64,000 nt of DNA, taken from NCBI GenBank assembly GCA_000495735.1, contig AYMD01000008.1:62001-126000 (forward strand). Direction: 5' to 3'. The notes under the pieces are model-generated. The model made no database searches. It saw only the letters and a program-made list of their open reading frames with translations, and was not told where the DNA came from. Source of the DNA: an uncultured Acidilobus sp. JCHS. GTDB taxonomy: Archaea > Thermoproteota > Thermoprotei_A > Sulfolobales > Acidilobaceae. The position numbers and the translations under genes are program-made. Shown one piece after another: positions 42,461-50,913 of this stretch. Numbering within the stretch: the stretch's first letter is position 1; each line of letters opens with the position of its first letter.

Positions 42461-45403
42461 ATGTCAACAGAGGTCGAGCAGCTGGAGCTTATGAGCAGGT
42501 CGCTGCTGGAGCCCTCCGCCGAGGAGAGGGCTAAGGAGCTCCTTCTCCAGGACATCTACGCCCAGGTGAGGGAGGCCTATAGGGAGAGGGCGCCCAACGG
42601 CGGGGCCCTTGCCCCCCTGCCCTCCTGCGTGCAACGGGGCCTATGCCCTGACGACCTGAAGTTCACATACAACGCCCTCAGGGTCCTCATGAGCAGGTAC
42701 ATAGTGAAGGACCTGAAGGGCAGATACATGGAGACCCCGTCCATGGTAATGATGAGGGTGGCCCTGGGCTTCAGGGGCAGGGTAGACTCCGAGGCCCTTT
42801 ACAGGGCCCTTATAGATGGCCGCTTCGTGTTCAACAGCCCAACGCTCTTCAACATGTTCGTTGATGAGGCTAAGGGGGCCCTCAGCGCGTGCTACGTGAC
42901 CCCCGTTCATGACGATATGAGGGGTATAATGGACGGGCTTACCGTGCAGGTCATGACCTTTAAGTATGGAGGTGGGGAGGGCTTCAGCTTCAGCGAGCTG
43001 AGGCCTAGGGGTGACGTAGTAGCTGGCACCAGCGGCGTGGCCAGCGGCCCCCTGAGCTTCATGAGGCTTTACGACATAGCCACAGACGTAGTCAAGCAGG
43101 GGGGCAAGAGGAGAGGCGCCAACATGGGGATACTTCATGACTGGCACCCTGACCTCTACAATCCTGACTACGACCCCTGGAAGGCACTGTCGTCGGTTCT
43201 GCCGCCCCAGGTCAACACTCTCTTAGGCCAGTTCAAGGCGACCCTTGAGCAGCTGGCCAAGGACGGCTACTACAAGGTTGACGAGGCGACCCTTGAGGCG
43301 CTGAGGAGGCTAACTCAGGGCAGCCAGGCGCCTGAGGAGGCTGGGTTCATACAGGCCAAGAGAGCCCCAATGCAGGACTCCTTCCTGACGAACTTCAACA
43401 TAAGCGTGGGCGCTCATGACGCCTTCCTAGAGGCCGTCGTGAACGACGAGGAGTGGTGGATGGTTAACCCCAGGCTCAGCGATATGGGTGATGGGATCTA
43501 CAGGCTGCACTACGCCCTGTCAAGGGCTACTGGCGGGGGAAGGACCATTAGGCTCCTAAAGGAGGGCAAGGTCAGCACGCCTTACCTGAACGTCCTAGAG
43601 GACCTCGTTAGGAAGGCAAAGGAGAGAGCCCCATCCGACTTAGACGTCAGTAGGAGGAACCCCTACCTCTGGCACTACCCTGCCAGGAAGCTGTGGGAGG
43701 AGATAGTCAGGGGCGCCTGGGAGGGTGGGGATCCCGGCCTGTTCTTCATTGACAACCATAACAAGTGGATACCGACGCCGTGGCTTGGCGCCGTGAGCGC
43801 CACGAACCCATGCGGAGAGGAACCCCTTTACCCATATGAGAGCTGCAACCTAGGATCCCTTTCCGTGGACAAATATATCCACGATGGGAAGTTCGACGTT
43901 GAGGCCTTCGCTAAGGACGTGGACCTAGCGGTTGATGGTCTTGACGCCGTCATAGATTACAACAGGCAGCCGGACCAGAGGCAGGACCTTGTAAACAAGT
44001 TCACGAGGAAGGTGGGGCTTGGCATAATGGGCCTCGCCAACGCTCTGGCCAGGCTGGGCCTCCCATACGACAGCGAGGAGGCCGTGGCCTTCACGATGGC
44101 CGTCATGGCCCTCCTCGAGGCCGAGGCCTGGAAGAGGAGCTGGGAGCTTGGGGCTAAGCTTGGGCACGCCCCTGCCTTTGAGTGCTCAGAGTTTGACTGG
44201 AACACCCTCACCTGTAAGAGGAAGGCGAGGCCTGAGGAGACCGTGGAGCTGCTGACCCCAGCCCTGCTCAAGGCCTCTGAAGTCATGAGGCTTGATAACG
44301 AGTGGGTAACGGTAAAGTACCATCACGTCAAGCTCAACAACTACGTTAGGAGCCAGCTGGAGGGCGAGACCGCCAGGAGGATAGCTGATGACGGCTCCGT
44401 GAGTCTACTGAGGAGAGAGGCCCTTGAGCGCGTGCTGGCTGAGGTCTTTGGCGTAAGCGAGGAGACACTGGCCGAGGCCAGGGACATGGACCCCGCGAAG
44501 CTAGCCAGCAGCCCCAGGCACCTGCTCGCAATGGCCATCTATGACCCGGCAGGCCTCTGGGAGAGGCTCAAGGGCTACGGCAGGTCCATCGGGGCCAGGG
44601 CGCCCAGGCACACGGCCGTCAACACCACCGCTCCCACTGGGTCTATATCAATAATAGCGGGGACCTCCAGCGGGATAGAGCCCTACTTCGCCCTAGTCTA
44701 CCTCAGGAGGGTGACCCTTGGCGAGCTCTGGGAGGTCATCAGGGAGTTCAGGGAGAGCCTTCTCAGCCTGGCCAGGCGCACCGGCGCACCTGACAACATC
44801 CTGAGGCTTGTGGCAGAGACCATATCTAGGCACAAGGGAAGCCTGAGATGGGCCCTTGATGACCTTGAGAAGGCCGTGAGGGAGGCCTCAATAACGGTAG
44901 AGGGGGGCAGGATAGTGAAGCCCTCCTGGGACGTTGAAGGCTTCATAGCTGGGCTGAGGGAGCTCGCTAGGCTCTTCGCCACGAGCATGGACTTTGACGT
45001 ATGGTACCACATAGCTCATCAGGCCGCGGCCCAGCTCTACACAGACCAGGCGATCAGCAAGACTGTGAACCTACCCAACTGGGCCTCCGTTAACTCGGTC
45101 GCCACGTCATACATAGCGGCCTGGCTGACGGGCCTGAAGGGCGTCACCGTGTACAGGGACGAGAGCAAGAGCGTACAGGTCATCTACTTCGGTGGCCAGA
45201 AGGCTGAGCTCGCTGACGTCCCCATCAGGTTGGTGAAGAGGCCAGCCATGAGAATGGCCATAGTGAAGAAAGAGATAAAGGCCGAAGAAGCCGTCAGCGA
45301 CCAGAAGCTCGGTGAGCTCTTTAACGTCAAGGGTGAGGGGAGCGGCGGGGTCGTTAAGGTCGAGACCGATGAGAACAGCACATGTAAGACTTGTAATATC
45401 TAG
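42461..45403 (+). CDS. nrdJ: Ribonucleotide reductase, class II (adenosylcobalamin-dependent)
   Basis: Converts ribonucleotides to deoxyribonucleotides using a B12-derived radical, without oxygen. The ten-stranded barrel is recognised by FNSPTLFNMF and the first active Cys in SACYVTPV near residue 145, NPCGEEPLYPYESCNLGS with the radical-site Cys near 450, and the phosphate loop TAPTGSISIIAGTSSGIEP near 730. The C-terminus STCKTCNI supplies the shuttle cysteine pair. No typical N-terminal ATP-cone is visible. 980 residues without an obvious intein. A single chain with no NrdB partner supports class II. Confidence 0.93.
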   Translation: MSTEVEQLELMSRSLLEPSAEERAKELLLQDIYAQVREAYRERAPNGGALAPLPSCVQRGLCPDDLKFTYNALRVLMSRYIVKDLKGRYMETPSMVMMRVALGFRGRVDSEALYRALIDGRFVFNSPTLFNMFVDEAKGALSACYVTPVHDDMRGIMDGLTVQVMTFKYGGGEGFSFSELRPRGDVVAGTSGVASGPLSFMRLYDIATDVVKQGGKRRGANMGILHDWHPDLYNPDYDPWKALSSVLPPQVNTLLGQFKATLEQLAKDGYYKVDEATLEALRRLTQGSQAPEEAGFIQAKRAPMQDSFLTNFNISVGAHDAFLEAVVNDEEWWMVNPRLSDMGDGIYRLHYALSRATGGGRTIRLLKEGKVSTPYLNVLEDLVRKAKERAPSDLDVSRRNPYLWHYPARKLWEEIVRGAWEGGDPGLFFIDNHNKWIPTPWLGAVSATNPCGEEPLYPYESCNLGSLSVDKYIHDGKFDVEAFAKDVDLAVDGLDAVIDYNRQPDQRQDLVNKFTRKVGLGIMGLANALARLGLPYDSEEAVAFTMAVMALLEAEAWKRSWELGAKLGHAPAFECSEFDWNTLTCKRKARPEETVELLTPALLKASEVMRLDNEWVTVKYHHVKLNNYVRSQLEGETARRIADDGSVSLLRREALERVLAEVFGVSEETLAEARDMDPAKLASSPRHLLAMAIYDPAGLWERLKGYGRSIGARAPRHTAVNTTAPTGSISIIAGTSSGIEPYFALVYLRRVTLGELWEVIREFRESLLSLARRTGAPDNILRLVAETISRHKGSLRWALDDLEKAVREASITVEGGRIVKPSWDVEGFIAGLRELARLFATSMDFDVWYHIAHQAAAQLYTDQAISKTVNLPNWASVNSVATSYIAAWLTGLKGVTVYRDESKSVQVIYFGGQKAELADVPIRLVKRPAMRMAIVKKEIKAEEAVSDQKLGELFNVKGEGSGGVVKVETDENSTCKTCNI

Positions 45404-45473
45404 ACCCTACCTCTAAGCTTCCTGCCCTTTAACTAATAAACGTGGCTGCGGCAATGTTCCTGGGGCTACGCCC

Positions 45474-45971
45474 TTGAGGAGGACCTCGGCTATAACCTGG
45501 GCTGCCGTTATCATAGCTGCCGTTGTAGTGGTTGCCGCGCTGCACATAGCTTTGGGACTCGACGTTGTCGTCGTTGATGGAAACAGCATGTTGCCGACCC
45601 TTCAGACAGGCGATCTCGTTCTAATAGCTAAGGAGAACCCCACAACTATATCGGTAGGGGATGTAATAGTCTATAAGTACACGGGGCCCTTCTATGGCGT
45701 CTACCTCTCTAATGTCTACATAATACACAGGGTTGTTTACATCTACTATAACAATGGAATCCTGTGCTTCGTGACCAAGGGTGACAACAACCCTCTCCCT
45801 GACCCAGGGTTCCCCCAGTACTGCGGCTACGTGAACGTCAACGGCACTAACGTCTCAGGGGTTCCGTATTGGAAGGTCATAGGGGTGGTCCTGGGAGGAC
45901 GAACCCCCATAGCTATACCTTTCATTGGGTCCCTCTCGATAGCCCTGAGGCCTCCCTCTGGCCCTACTTAA
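45474..45971 (+). CDS. Signal peptidase I, archaeal/ER (Sec11) type
   Basis: Membrane serine protease that removes signal peptides from secreted proteins. One N-terminal helix at residues ~9-30 anchors it. DGNSMLPTL near residue 36 has the catalytic Ser, IIHRVV near 84 has the His that replaces the bacterial Lys, and VTKGDNNPLPDP near 101 carries the conserved Asp residues. The C-terminus is short. It starts with TTG 45474. The end overlaps the convergent topA gene by 8 bases. Confidence 0.85.
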   Translation: MRRTSAITWAAVIIAAVVVVAALHIALGLDVVVVDGNSMLPTLQTGDLVLIAKENPTTISVGDVIVYKYTGPFYGVYLSNVYIIHRVVYIYYNNGILCFVTKGDNNPLPDPGFPQYCGYVNVNGTNVSGVPYWKVIGVVLGGRTPIAIPFIGSLSIALRPPSGPT

Positions 45972-47988
45972 GCTTCCTCAACAGGTACTGGGCCGCCTCG
46001 CGGGCCCAGACGCCCGTGGACCTCCTATTGGCGACAGCCCTTAGCGCCTCAGACCTGGAAAGGCCCAGCCTCTCAGCTATCATATCTAGCTTTTCGTTAA
46101 GCTCCTTAAGGGCGAGCTCGTGAAGCTCGCAGAGCTCGCCTGAAGCCGGCCTTCCGCATATCGGACACGTCCTTGCTGGCCTGACGGCTCCTGCCAGCTC
46201 TGCCAGCCTCCTCCCTATAACTTCTATTTGCTGGCCGTACTTCCTAACTAGGTCGCTGACGTACTGCTTGGCCTCGGAAACAACAGCGTCCCTCGAGAGC
46301 TTGCCGTGGACTATGAGCTCGAGCTTCCTCTCGAAATCCCTAGTTAGCTCGACGGAGACCAGTTCGGGCGCAGCGGCAGCCAGAGTCTTATAGACGGCGT
46401 ATCCGAGCTCCGTGACCTCTGCGCGCTTGCCCTTAGTCTCGAGGAAGCCCCTCCTTAACAAAGTCTCTATGATCCTGGCCCTAGTGCCCTTGGTCCCAAG
46501 GTCGTTGGACTCCATCCACTCTAGCAGCGCCAGCCTTGAGAGCCTCACGCCTGAAGCAGGCCAGACCACCCTTACGCTAGCAGAGACCAGGTCAGCCCTC
46601 TGTCCTATCCTGAGCTGGGGGAGCTGGGCCTCCTCAAGGCTCACATAGGGGTAGTAATGAGTCCAGCCCCTCCTAATTACCCTCTGTCCTGAGGCCCTCC
46701 AGGGCCTGCCCGCGGAGTCCCTGAGCGTGGCCTCCGCCCTTGCTATCACAAGCGGCCTTGCGAAGACAGCCATGAACCTCCTGACTATGAGCTCGTATAT
46801 GGCCCTGTGATACTTGTCCAGAGGCTCCCTTGGGGTCTCGCCTGTGGGATATATAGCTGGGTGGGCTGGGTCCCTCTTAGGCCCCTCAACCGGCCTGAGG
46901 ACGCCTCCTGTCTCCCTCAGCAGGTCTGAGACCAGCGCAGAGAACTCCCGTTGCCTGGCTAAGGCTGTCAGGACGCCCTTATAGTCGAGGTCAGGAGGGA
47001 GCCTCTGGCTCTCGGTCCTGGGGTAGCTTATGAGGGCTGAGAGGTAAAGGTCCTCAGCTATTTCCTGCGTCCTATAGGGAGATAGGCCGTGGATCCTCGC
47101 TGCCTCCTCCTGAAGGTCTGTGAGGTTGAACGGAGGAGGAGGCCTTATGGACTCCTCCTCTGATTTATAGCTAGCAGTCACCATGTAGCCCCTTTCCTTG
47201 ACCTCTCTAACTATGGCCTGCGCTTCAGCCCTCGTCTTGGGCTCCCAACCGTCTGGCCTAGCCCTGAACTTGACGCCGTCAACCTCTAGCTCCGCGCTGA
47301 GGCTCAGGGATGGCACAGGGACATAGGAGTTCCTGCCCATCCACCTCCTCACGGCCTCAGCTAGCGTCGGCGTCTGGACGCGGCCAGCGCTAAGCGACAG
47401 CCTCTTCCCAACGGTCATCCTATAGGCCCTCATCAGGAGCCTTGAGAAGTTTATACCCCACAGCCAGTCAAGCTCTGCCCGAGCGACGCCAGCCATGGCG
47501 TTATTCACGTCAAGCGGGCCCAGGTTCATGAAGGCCTTCCTGAGCTCACCAGCGGTCAATGATGAGAACTTGGCCCTCCTGGCCCTTTTAAGGTCCCCGA
47601 AGGCCTCTATTATCTTGTAACAGATCGTGCTGCCCTCCAGGTCATAGTCGCAGGCGCTGATGTAGGCTAGGGCGCCGGGCAACGTCTTCGCCAAAACTTC
47701 ATAGTAAGGTCGAAGGCGCTTAGACCTTCGCTCGAATGACCAGAGGGGCTCCCATTTAAGCTCAGTTACAGGCAGCCCCTCAACGGCCGTGGTGGGGCCA
47801 AACATGTGGCCCGCGCTGCTGACTATCACTAGAAGCTGGCCGTTGAACCTCACGTAGTAAACGGGGATCCCCCCTATCCTGCAGAGGGTTGCCTGGCCGA
47901 GGGCCTGCGCTATCCTGGAAGCTGCCTTCGGCTTCTCCGCTATCACTGCCACATAAGGCCTCTGGAGCTTACAGGGCGCCGAACGCAT
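45964..47988 (-). CDS. topA: DNA topoisomerase type IA
   Basis: Relaxes negative supercoils by passing DNA through a transient single-strand break. The TOPRIM domain begins at VAVIAEKPKAASRIA and contains ACDYDLEGS (acidic metal site). The catalytic Tyr is in LISYPRTESQRLP near residue 325, and SAGRVQTPTLAEAV is the conserved barrel motif. A C-terminal zinc finger begins CPICGRPASGELC. At 674 residues it has no reverse-gyrase helicase domain. ATG 47988 follows a 246-base spacer with inverted repeats. Confidence 0.93.
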   Translation of the reverse strand: MRSAPCKLQRPYVAVIAEKPKAASRIAQALGQATLCRIGGIPVYYVRFNGQLLVIVSSAGHMFGPTTAVEGLPVTELKWEPLWSFERRSKRLRPYYEVLAKTLPGALAYISACDYDLEGSTICYKIIEAFGDLKRARRAKFSSLTAGELRKAFMNLGPLDVNNAMAGVARAELDWLWGINFSRLLMRAYRMTVGKRLSLSAGRVQTPTLAEAVRRWMGRNSYVPVPSLSLSAELEVDGVKFRARPDGWEPKTRAEAQAIVREVKERGYMVTASYKSEEESIRPPPPFNLTDLQEEAARIHGLSPYRTQEIAEDLYLSALISYPRTESQRLPPDLDYKGVLTALARQREFSALVSDLLRETGGVLRPVEGPKRDPAHPAIYPTGETPREPLDKYHRAIYELIVRRFMAVFARPLVIARAEATLRDSAGRPWRASGQRVIRRGWTHYYPYVSLEEAQLPQLRIGQRADLVSASVRVVWPASGVRLSRLALLEWMESNDLGTKGTRARIIETLLRRGFLETKGKRAEVTELGYAVYKTLAAAAPELVSVELTRDFERKLELIVHGKLSRDAVVSEAKQYVSDLVRKYGQQIEVIGRRLAELAGAVRPARTCPICGRPASGELCELHELALKELNEKLDMIAERLGLSRSEALRAVANRRSTGVWAREAAQYLLRKLK

Positions 47989-48234
47989 CAGGGCTCCAGA
48001 CTAGAAGGCGCCCCTGGAGACAGAAAGGGTTAAAGCCCTTCCATGTCAAGTAAACGTCTTTTCACGCTCACGTTAAGAGCTCCGACTCTACGATCTAGCG
48101 GAGCTTATAACCTGCTGGCCTAAGAACCCAAACGACGATGACGAAGGTTTAACATGGGGTCTCGGAGCTCATTCCCAGGATAGAAACGCCCATGTTCAAC
48201 TCAGAAGCGCTGCCATTCGTTGCGGACAGCAAAC
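47989..48234. other. Noncoding spacer with inverted repeats between rpo4 and topA
   Basis: No coding frame of note. It holds AGCTCCG 48078-48084 facing CGGAGCT 48099-48105, a further CGGAGCTC near 48163, and AACATGGG 48151-48158 facing CCCATGTT 48189-48196. A TATA-like aggttataag on the minus strand overlaps the first repeat, and a ttaaag palindrome near 48030 could be the topA promoter. It may be a regulatory region or a small RNA. Confidence 0.35.
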
Positions 48235-48591
48235 CTAAGTGGAGGACTCTTTATGACAGAGTGGGGAGAGGATCCCCTTTATCTTGTTCAGGAGATCCTC
48301 CGATATTGTTAGCTCTTTCCTGCCTGAAAGTATCAAGTTTATGAAGCCTTCGTCGTCAGGGCACATATTGACAAGTTCCACAGCCAGGTCCTCATCAAGG
48401 CCGGCGTTCACTAACTCCTCTATGGCCTTCCTTGACGCAGTGGGGTCCCCTTGGCCAAAGAGCCTAAGAAACTCCCATGCCCTCTCCTGAACAGGGTTAA
48501 CGCTGGCCCCGCTCTCTGAGATCCTGCGCTGAAGGATCTCGCGCGCCTCGGCATAAGTCAGGTACTTTCGCGACTCGATCCTCCTGTTCAT
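48235..48591 (-). CDS. rpo4: RNA polymerase subunit Rpo4 (RpoF)
   Basis: Forms the stalk of RNA polymerase with Rpo7 and helps open-complex formation. The sequence has the archaeal Rpb4 pattern: RKYLTYAEAREIL near the start, ERAWEFLRLFGQGD in the middle helix and LVNMCPDDEGFINLIL with the HRDC-like end. 118 residues is normal. It lies 12 bases downstream of L21e on the same strand, a gene order conserved in archaea. Confidence 0.9.
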   Translation of the reverse strand: MNRRIESRKYLTYAEAREILQRRISESGASVNPVQERAWEFLRLFGQGDPTASRKAIEELVNAGLDEDLAVELVNMCPDDEGFINLILSGRKELTISEDLLNKIKGILSPLCHKESST

Positions 48592-48603
48592 ATAAGACCC
48601 CTT

Positions 48604-48903
48604 CTAAGACTTAAGGGGTCTGAGGTGGGCGGCGTAGGTTATTATCGTCTTCTCCTTATCGCCTAACATGACCTTTACTAAGTAGGCCCTGCCCCTTCTG
48701 CCCACCACGACGCCCGTAAGGCCGTGGTATCTCCTGTGGGGCATCCCGTCATGGAAGGAGGGGTCTATGATTATGGCTACCCTGTCGCCCTCCTTGTAGG
48801 GGTAAAACATCACGCTGGCCCTCGGCACGGCTCCCCGCTCCCTTAAGTCCTTGCTGAGCAGCCTCCTTGTTCTATGCCTATAGCCTTTGGGCGCCTTTAC
48901 CAT
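48604..48903 (-). CDS. rpl21e: Ribosomal protein L21e
   Basis: Large-subunit protein. It begins MVKAPKGYRHRTRRLLSKDLRERG, the family start, and has the SH3-like core YPYKEGDRVAIIIDPSFHDGMPHRRYHGLTG. I place the start at ATG 48903; a longer frame to 48915 adds four unconserved residues. It sits between rpo6 and rpo4, and all three probably share one message. Confidence 0.95.
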   Translation of the reverse strand: MVKAPKGYRHRTRRLLSKDLRERGAVPRASVMFYPYKEGDRVAIIIDPSFHDGMPHRRYHGLTGVVVGRRGRAYLVKVMLGDKEKTIITYAAHLRPLKS

Positions 48904-48957
48904 GTTACACCTCACCTTGACCTTCCAGACTCAATTAAAAGCGTTTAGCAGAGGCCC

Positions 48958-49242
48958 TTAGGACGACAGGAGCTTCAGGGGTATTATCTGGACCTGCCCA
49001 GCGGGCGTGTGCCTAACTATGGAAAGGGGTAGGAGGCCATGGTCAAGCTCGTACCTGGCTATCTCGATGGGGTCCTTTCTAATCCCTGACCCCTCAACGT
49101 CAATGAGGGGGAAGGCTCCATAGTCTAGCTGAAGGGCCCTTAAACCTATGATCTTAGCCCTCTCGTACTTCGTAAGGAACGGTGGGCCTATCCTTATTTC
49201 ATCCTTAGCCGTAGGGTAAAGCTTTGGCTCCCCTTCTGACAT
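48958..49242 (-). CDS. rpo6: RNA polymerase subunit Rpo6 (RpoK)
   Basis: Omega/Rpb6 homologue that stabilises the largest polymerase subunit. LTKYERAKIIGLRALQL near residue 23 and the DPIEIARYELDHGLLPLSIVRH segment near 57 are the family signature. ATG 49242 follows gtgaggtt at close spacing. The gene is divergent from the probable rpo13 and appears to head an rpo6-L21e-rpo4 run. Confidence 0.93.
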   Translation of the reverse strand: MSEGEPKLYPTAKDEIRIGPPFLTKYERAKIIGLRALQLDYGAFPLIDVEGSGIRKDPIEIARYELDHGLLPLSIVRHTPAGQVQIIPLKLLSS

Positions 49243-49278
49243 AACCTCACGCCAATGAAGGCACGTTATGTCTCAAAA

Positions 49279-49290
49279 GTATTTAAGTTT
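49279..49290. promoter_or_regulatory. Shared divergent TATA region of rpo6 and rpo13
   Basis: The segment agtatttaagtt reads as a TATA element on both strands. On the plus strand its centre is 27 bases before GTG 49310. On the minus strand it predicts transcription near 49256, leaving a 14-base leader with a ribosome site for rpo6. Only about 67 bases separate the two starts. Confidence 0.45.
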
Positions 49291-49309
49291 AAACTGCGCG
49301 AACCCAGTA

Positions 49310-49711
49310 GTGCTGGGGTCCATAGTGAGCTCTGAGGAGACTGCTGAGACAGGAAGCGAAGAGGTAGAGGAGGTAGCCGCGGAAGAGAGAGGGAAAGAGG
49401 AGGGCGAAGTATCTGAGGAGCTCGCACCGCTAGAGTATAAGCTTGGGGCCCCTGAGCTCATAGAGGTCATGCTTGACGCCTTCGACATACTGGAGAGGGC
49501 CAGCGAGGGGCAGATATCGCTAAGCGAGGCTAAGGCGTTGTTCTTTGAAAAAGTCGATGAGGCGCTCAAGAAGGCAGGAGAAGCCGTCAAGAAGACTTCG
49601 AGGCGTAGGCCCGCAAAGAAGGCCTCGCAGAAAAAGAAGGCGAGCGGCAGGAGAAAAAGGGGCTCGAAGACCTCAGGGAAGGAAGGCGCTGAGGAGAGGT
49701 CAACTAGCTAG
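49310..49711 (+). CDS. rpo13: Probable RNA polymerase subunit Rpo13
   Basis: Rpo13 is a crenarchaeal polymerase subunit near the downstream DNA channel. This protein matches its layout: an acidic Glu/Ser-rich N-terminus (~40 residues), a central helix-turn-helix (LIEVMLDAFDILERASEGQ then ISLSEAKALFFEK) and a Lys/Arg-rich tail (~45 residues) able to bind DNA. From memory, Sulfolobus Rpo13 has a closely similar GKISLEEAKKLF segment. GTG 49310 is preferred to the upstream ATG 49268, since the TATA box lies between. This predicts a leaderless message. GTG 49325 is a further alternative. The end overlaps the convergent gene by 12 bases. Confidence 0.65.
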   Translation: MLGSIVSSEETAETGSEEVEEVAAEERGKEEGEVSEELAPLEYKLGAPELIEVMLDAFDILERASEGQISLSEAKALFFEKVDEALKKAGEAVKKTSRRRPAKKASQKKKASGRRKRGSKTSGKEGAEERSTS

Positions 49712-50101
49712 GAGCTCTAAGAAGCTGCGCCTCCTGATATTAACCTCGTAGCCTAGGTCCTTTAAGGCCTCAGCTATCACTTCCTCGCTTACCCTTCTGT
49801 CAAACGTGACGAGGACCTCCTTGACGTCCCCTCTCTTGATAAGCTTAAGGCTGTCAACGACCACGGCGCCCCTTATCATATCACTTATGTCCTTGTCTGG
49901 GACTAAGTAGTCCTTGAACTTCTTCTCCTGGAACTCGTAGAACTCGTCGAAGTTCCTGACGATCCTCAGGGCCTCCATGACGTCCTTTGACCCAACGTTG
50001 AGCCTCTTGCTAACTTCCATTATCAGCTTCTCCGCCACCTCTAAGGGGGCTGTGACGCTCTTGTACTTCCCCATGTCAACCTCCAAGGTGACCAAGGGCA
50101 T
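49700..50101 (-). CDS. Conserved crenarchaeal protein, DUF2258-like
   Basis: 133 residues: an N-terminal strand (LVTLEVDMGKYKSVTAPLEVAEKLI), a helical middle (DVMEALRIVRNFDEFYEFQEKKFKDYLVP) and a C-terminal strand-helix pair (EVLVTFDRRVSEEVIAEALKDLGYEV). It resembles small crenarchaeal proteins grouped as DUF2258, some of which I believe were linked to single-strand DNA binding, but I cannot confirm the match. It converges on rpo13 and lies divergent from UMP kinase. Confidence 0.5.
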   Translation of the reverse strand: MPLVTLEVDMGKYKSVTAPLEVAEKLIMEVSKRLNVGSKDVMEALRIVRNFDEFYEFQEKKFKDYLVPDKDISDMIRGAVVVDSLKLIKRGDVKEVLVTFDRRVSEEVIAEALKDLGYEVNIRRRSFLELLAS

Positions 50102-50193
50102 AGCTGCACCCCAGCTCTGAGGCCCCCTTAAGCTTAAAGGTTCAACAGTTAACCTTAGCGCGGCCGATGATGTAGGTTAAAAGCTGTGAGAGG

Positions 50194-50913
50194 GTGAGCG
50201 GGGCCAGGCAGCTGAGGTCGGTTCGCTTGAGGAAGGGCGGCTCTGCTGTCATTAAGTTCAGCGGGTCCCTGATCTACCCTCCATCAGCCTCCTACTTCTC
50301 TGACCTAAGGGAAGCTGTAAAGGTCCTGCTTGATGAAGGCTGGAGAATAGCTATCGTAGTGGGCGGGGGCGAGGTGGCCAGAGAGTACATAAGGACCCTG
50401 AGGGCCTTGGGGGTCCCTGAGTCATTGCTTGACGAAATAGGCATTGAGTCAGCAAACCTCAACGCGTTGTCCATAGCCCTGGCGCTTTACCCGCTCTCGC
50501 CCCCTACCGTGCCCAGGGACCTGAGGGAGGCCGTCAGGATCTCGCAGGAGGGCCTTGTGCCCGTCCTTGGCGGCCTTCAGCCGGGCCAGAGCACTAACGC
50601 TGTGGCAGCGGTCCTAGCTGAGGCCATTAAGGCTGACCTCTTGGTGAACCTCTTGAACGGCGTTAACGGAGTTTACACCGGCAGGCCAGGCGAGCCCGGC
50701 TCCAGGAAGATTGACAGCCTTACGTACTCTCAGCTGGAGGAAATAATCTCGGGCAAGGAGCAGGTGGCAGGAGGCTATGAGCTGTTTGACCGCGTGGCCT
50801 TAGAGATCATCAAGAGGAGCCGTCTAACTCTCGTGTTCGCTGACGGAAGGAACCCAGCAGTCCTGGTGAAAGTAATAAGGGGCGAGGGCGTGGGGTCCTG
50901 GGTGAGGCCTTAG
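50194..50913 (+). CDS. pyrH: UMP kinase, archaeal type
   Basis: Phosphorylates UMP to UDP with ATP in pyrimidine synthesis; amino-acid-kinase fold. [12 protein letters not shown] near residue 19 is the phosphate loop, [19 protein letters not shown] near 54, [18 protein letters not shown] near 128 binds UMP, and [14 protein letters not shown] near 151 lines the nucleotide site. The longest start is GTG 50194; TTG 50227 would trim a basic leader. A ggttaaaagc TATA-like run at 50174 supports a very short or absent leader. The stop overlaps the convergent atpB by 4 bases. Confidence 0.92.
   Translation: MSGARQLRSVRLRKGGSAVIKFSGSLIYPPSASYFSDLREAVKVLLDEGWRIAIVVGGGEVAREYIRTLRALGVPESLLDEIGIESANLNALSIALALYPLSPPTVPRDLREAVRISQEGLVPVLGGLQPGQSTNAVAAVLAEAIKADLLVNLLNGVNGVYTGRPGEPGSRKIDSLTYSQLEEIISGKEQVAGGYELFDRVALEIIKRSRLTLVFADGRNPAVLVKVIRGEGVGSWVRP

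Noticed and set aside
48192-48344. 50-codon rightward frame crossing into rpo4
   Set aside because: It runs antisense into a certain gene and its translation looks random.
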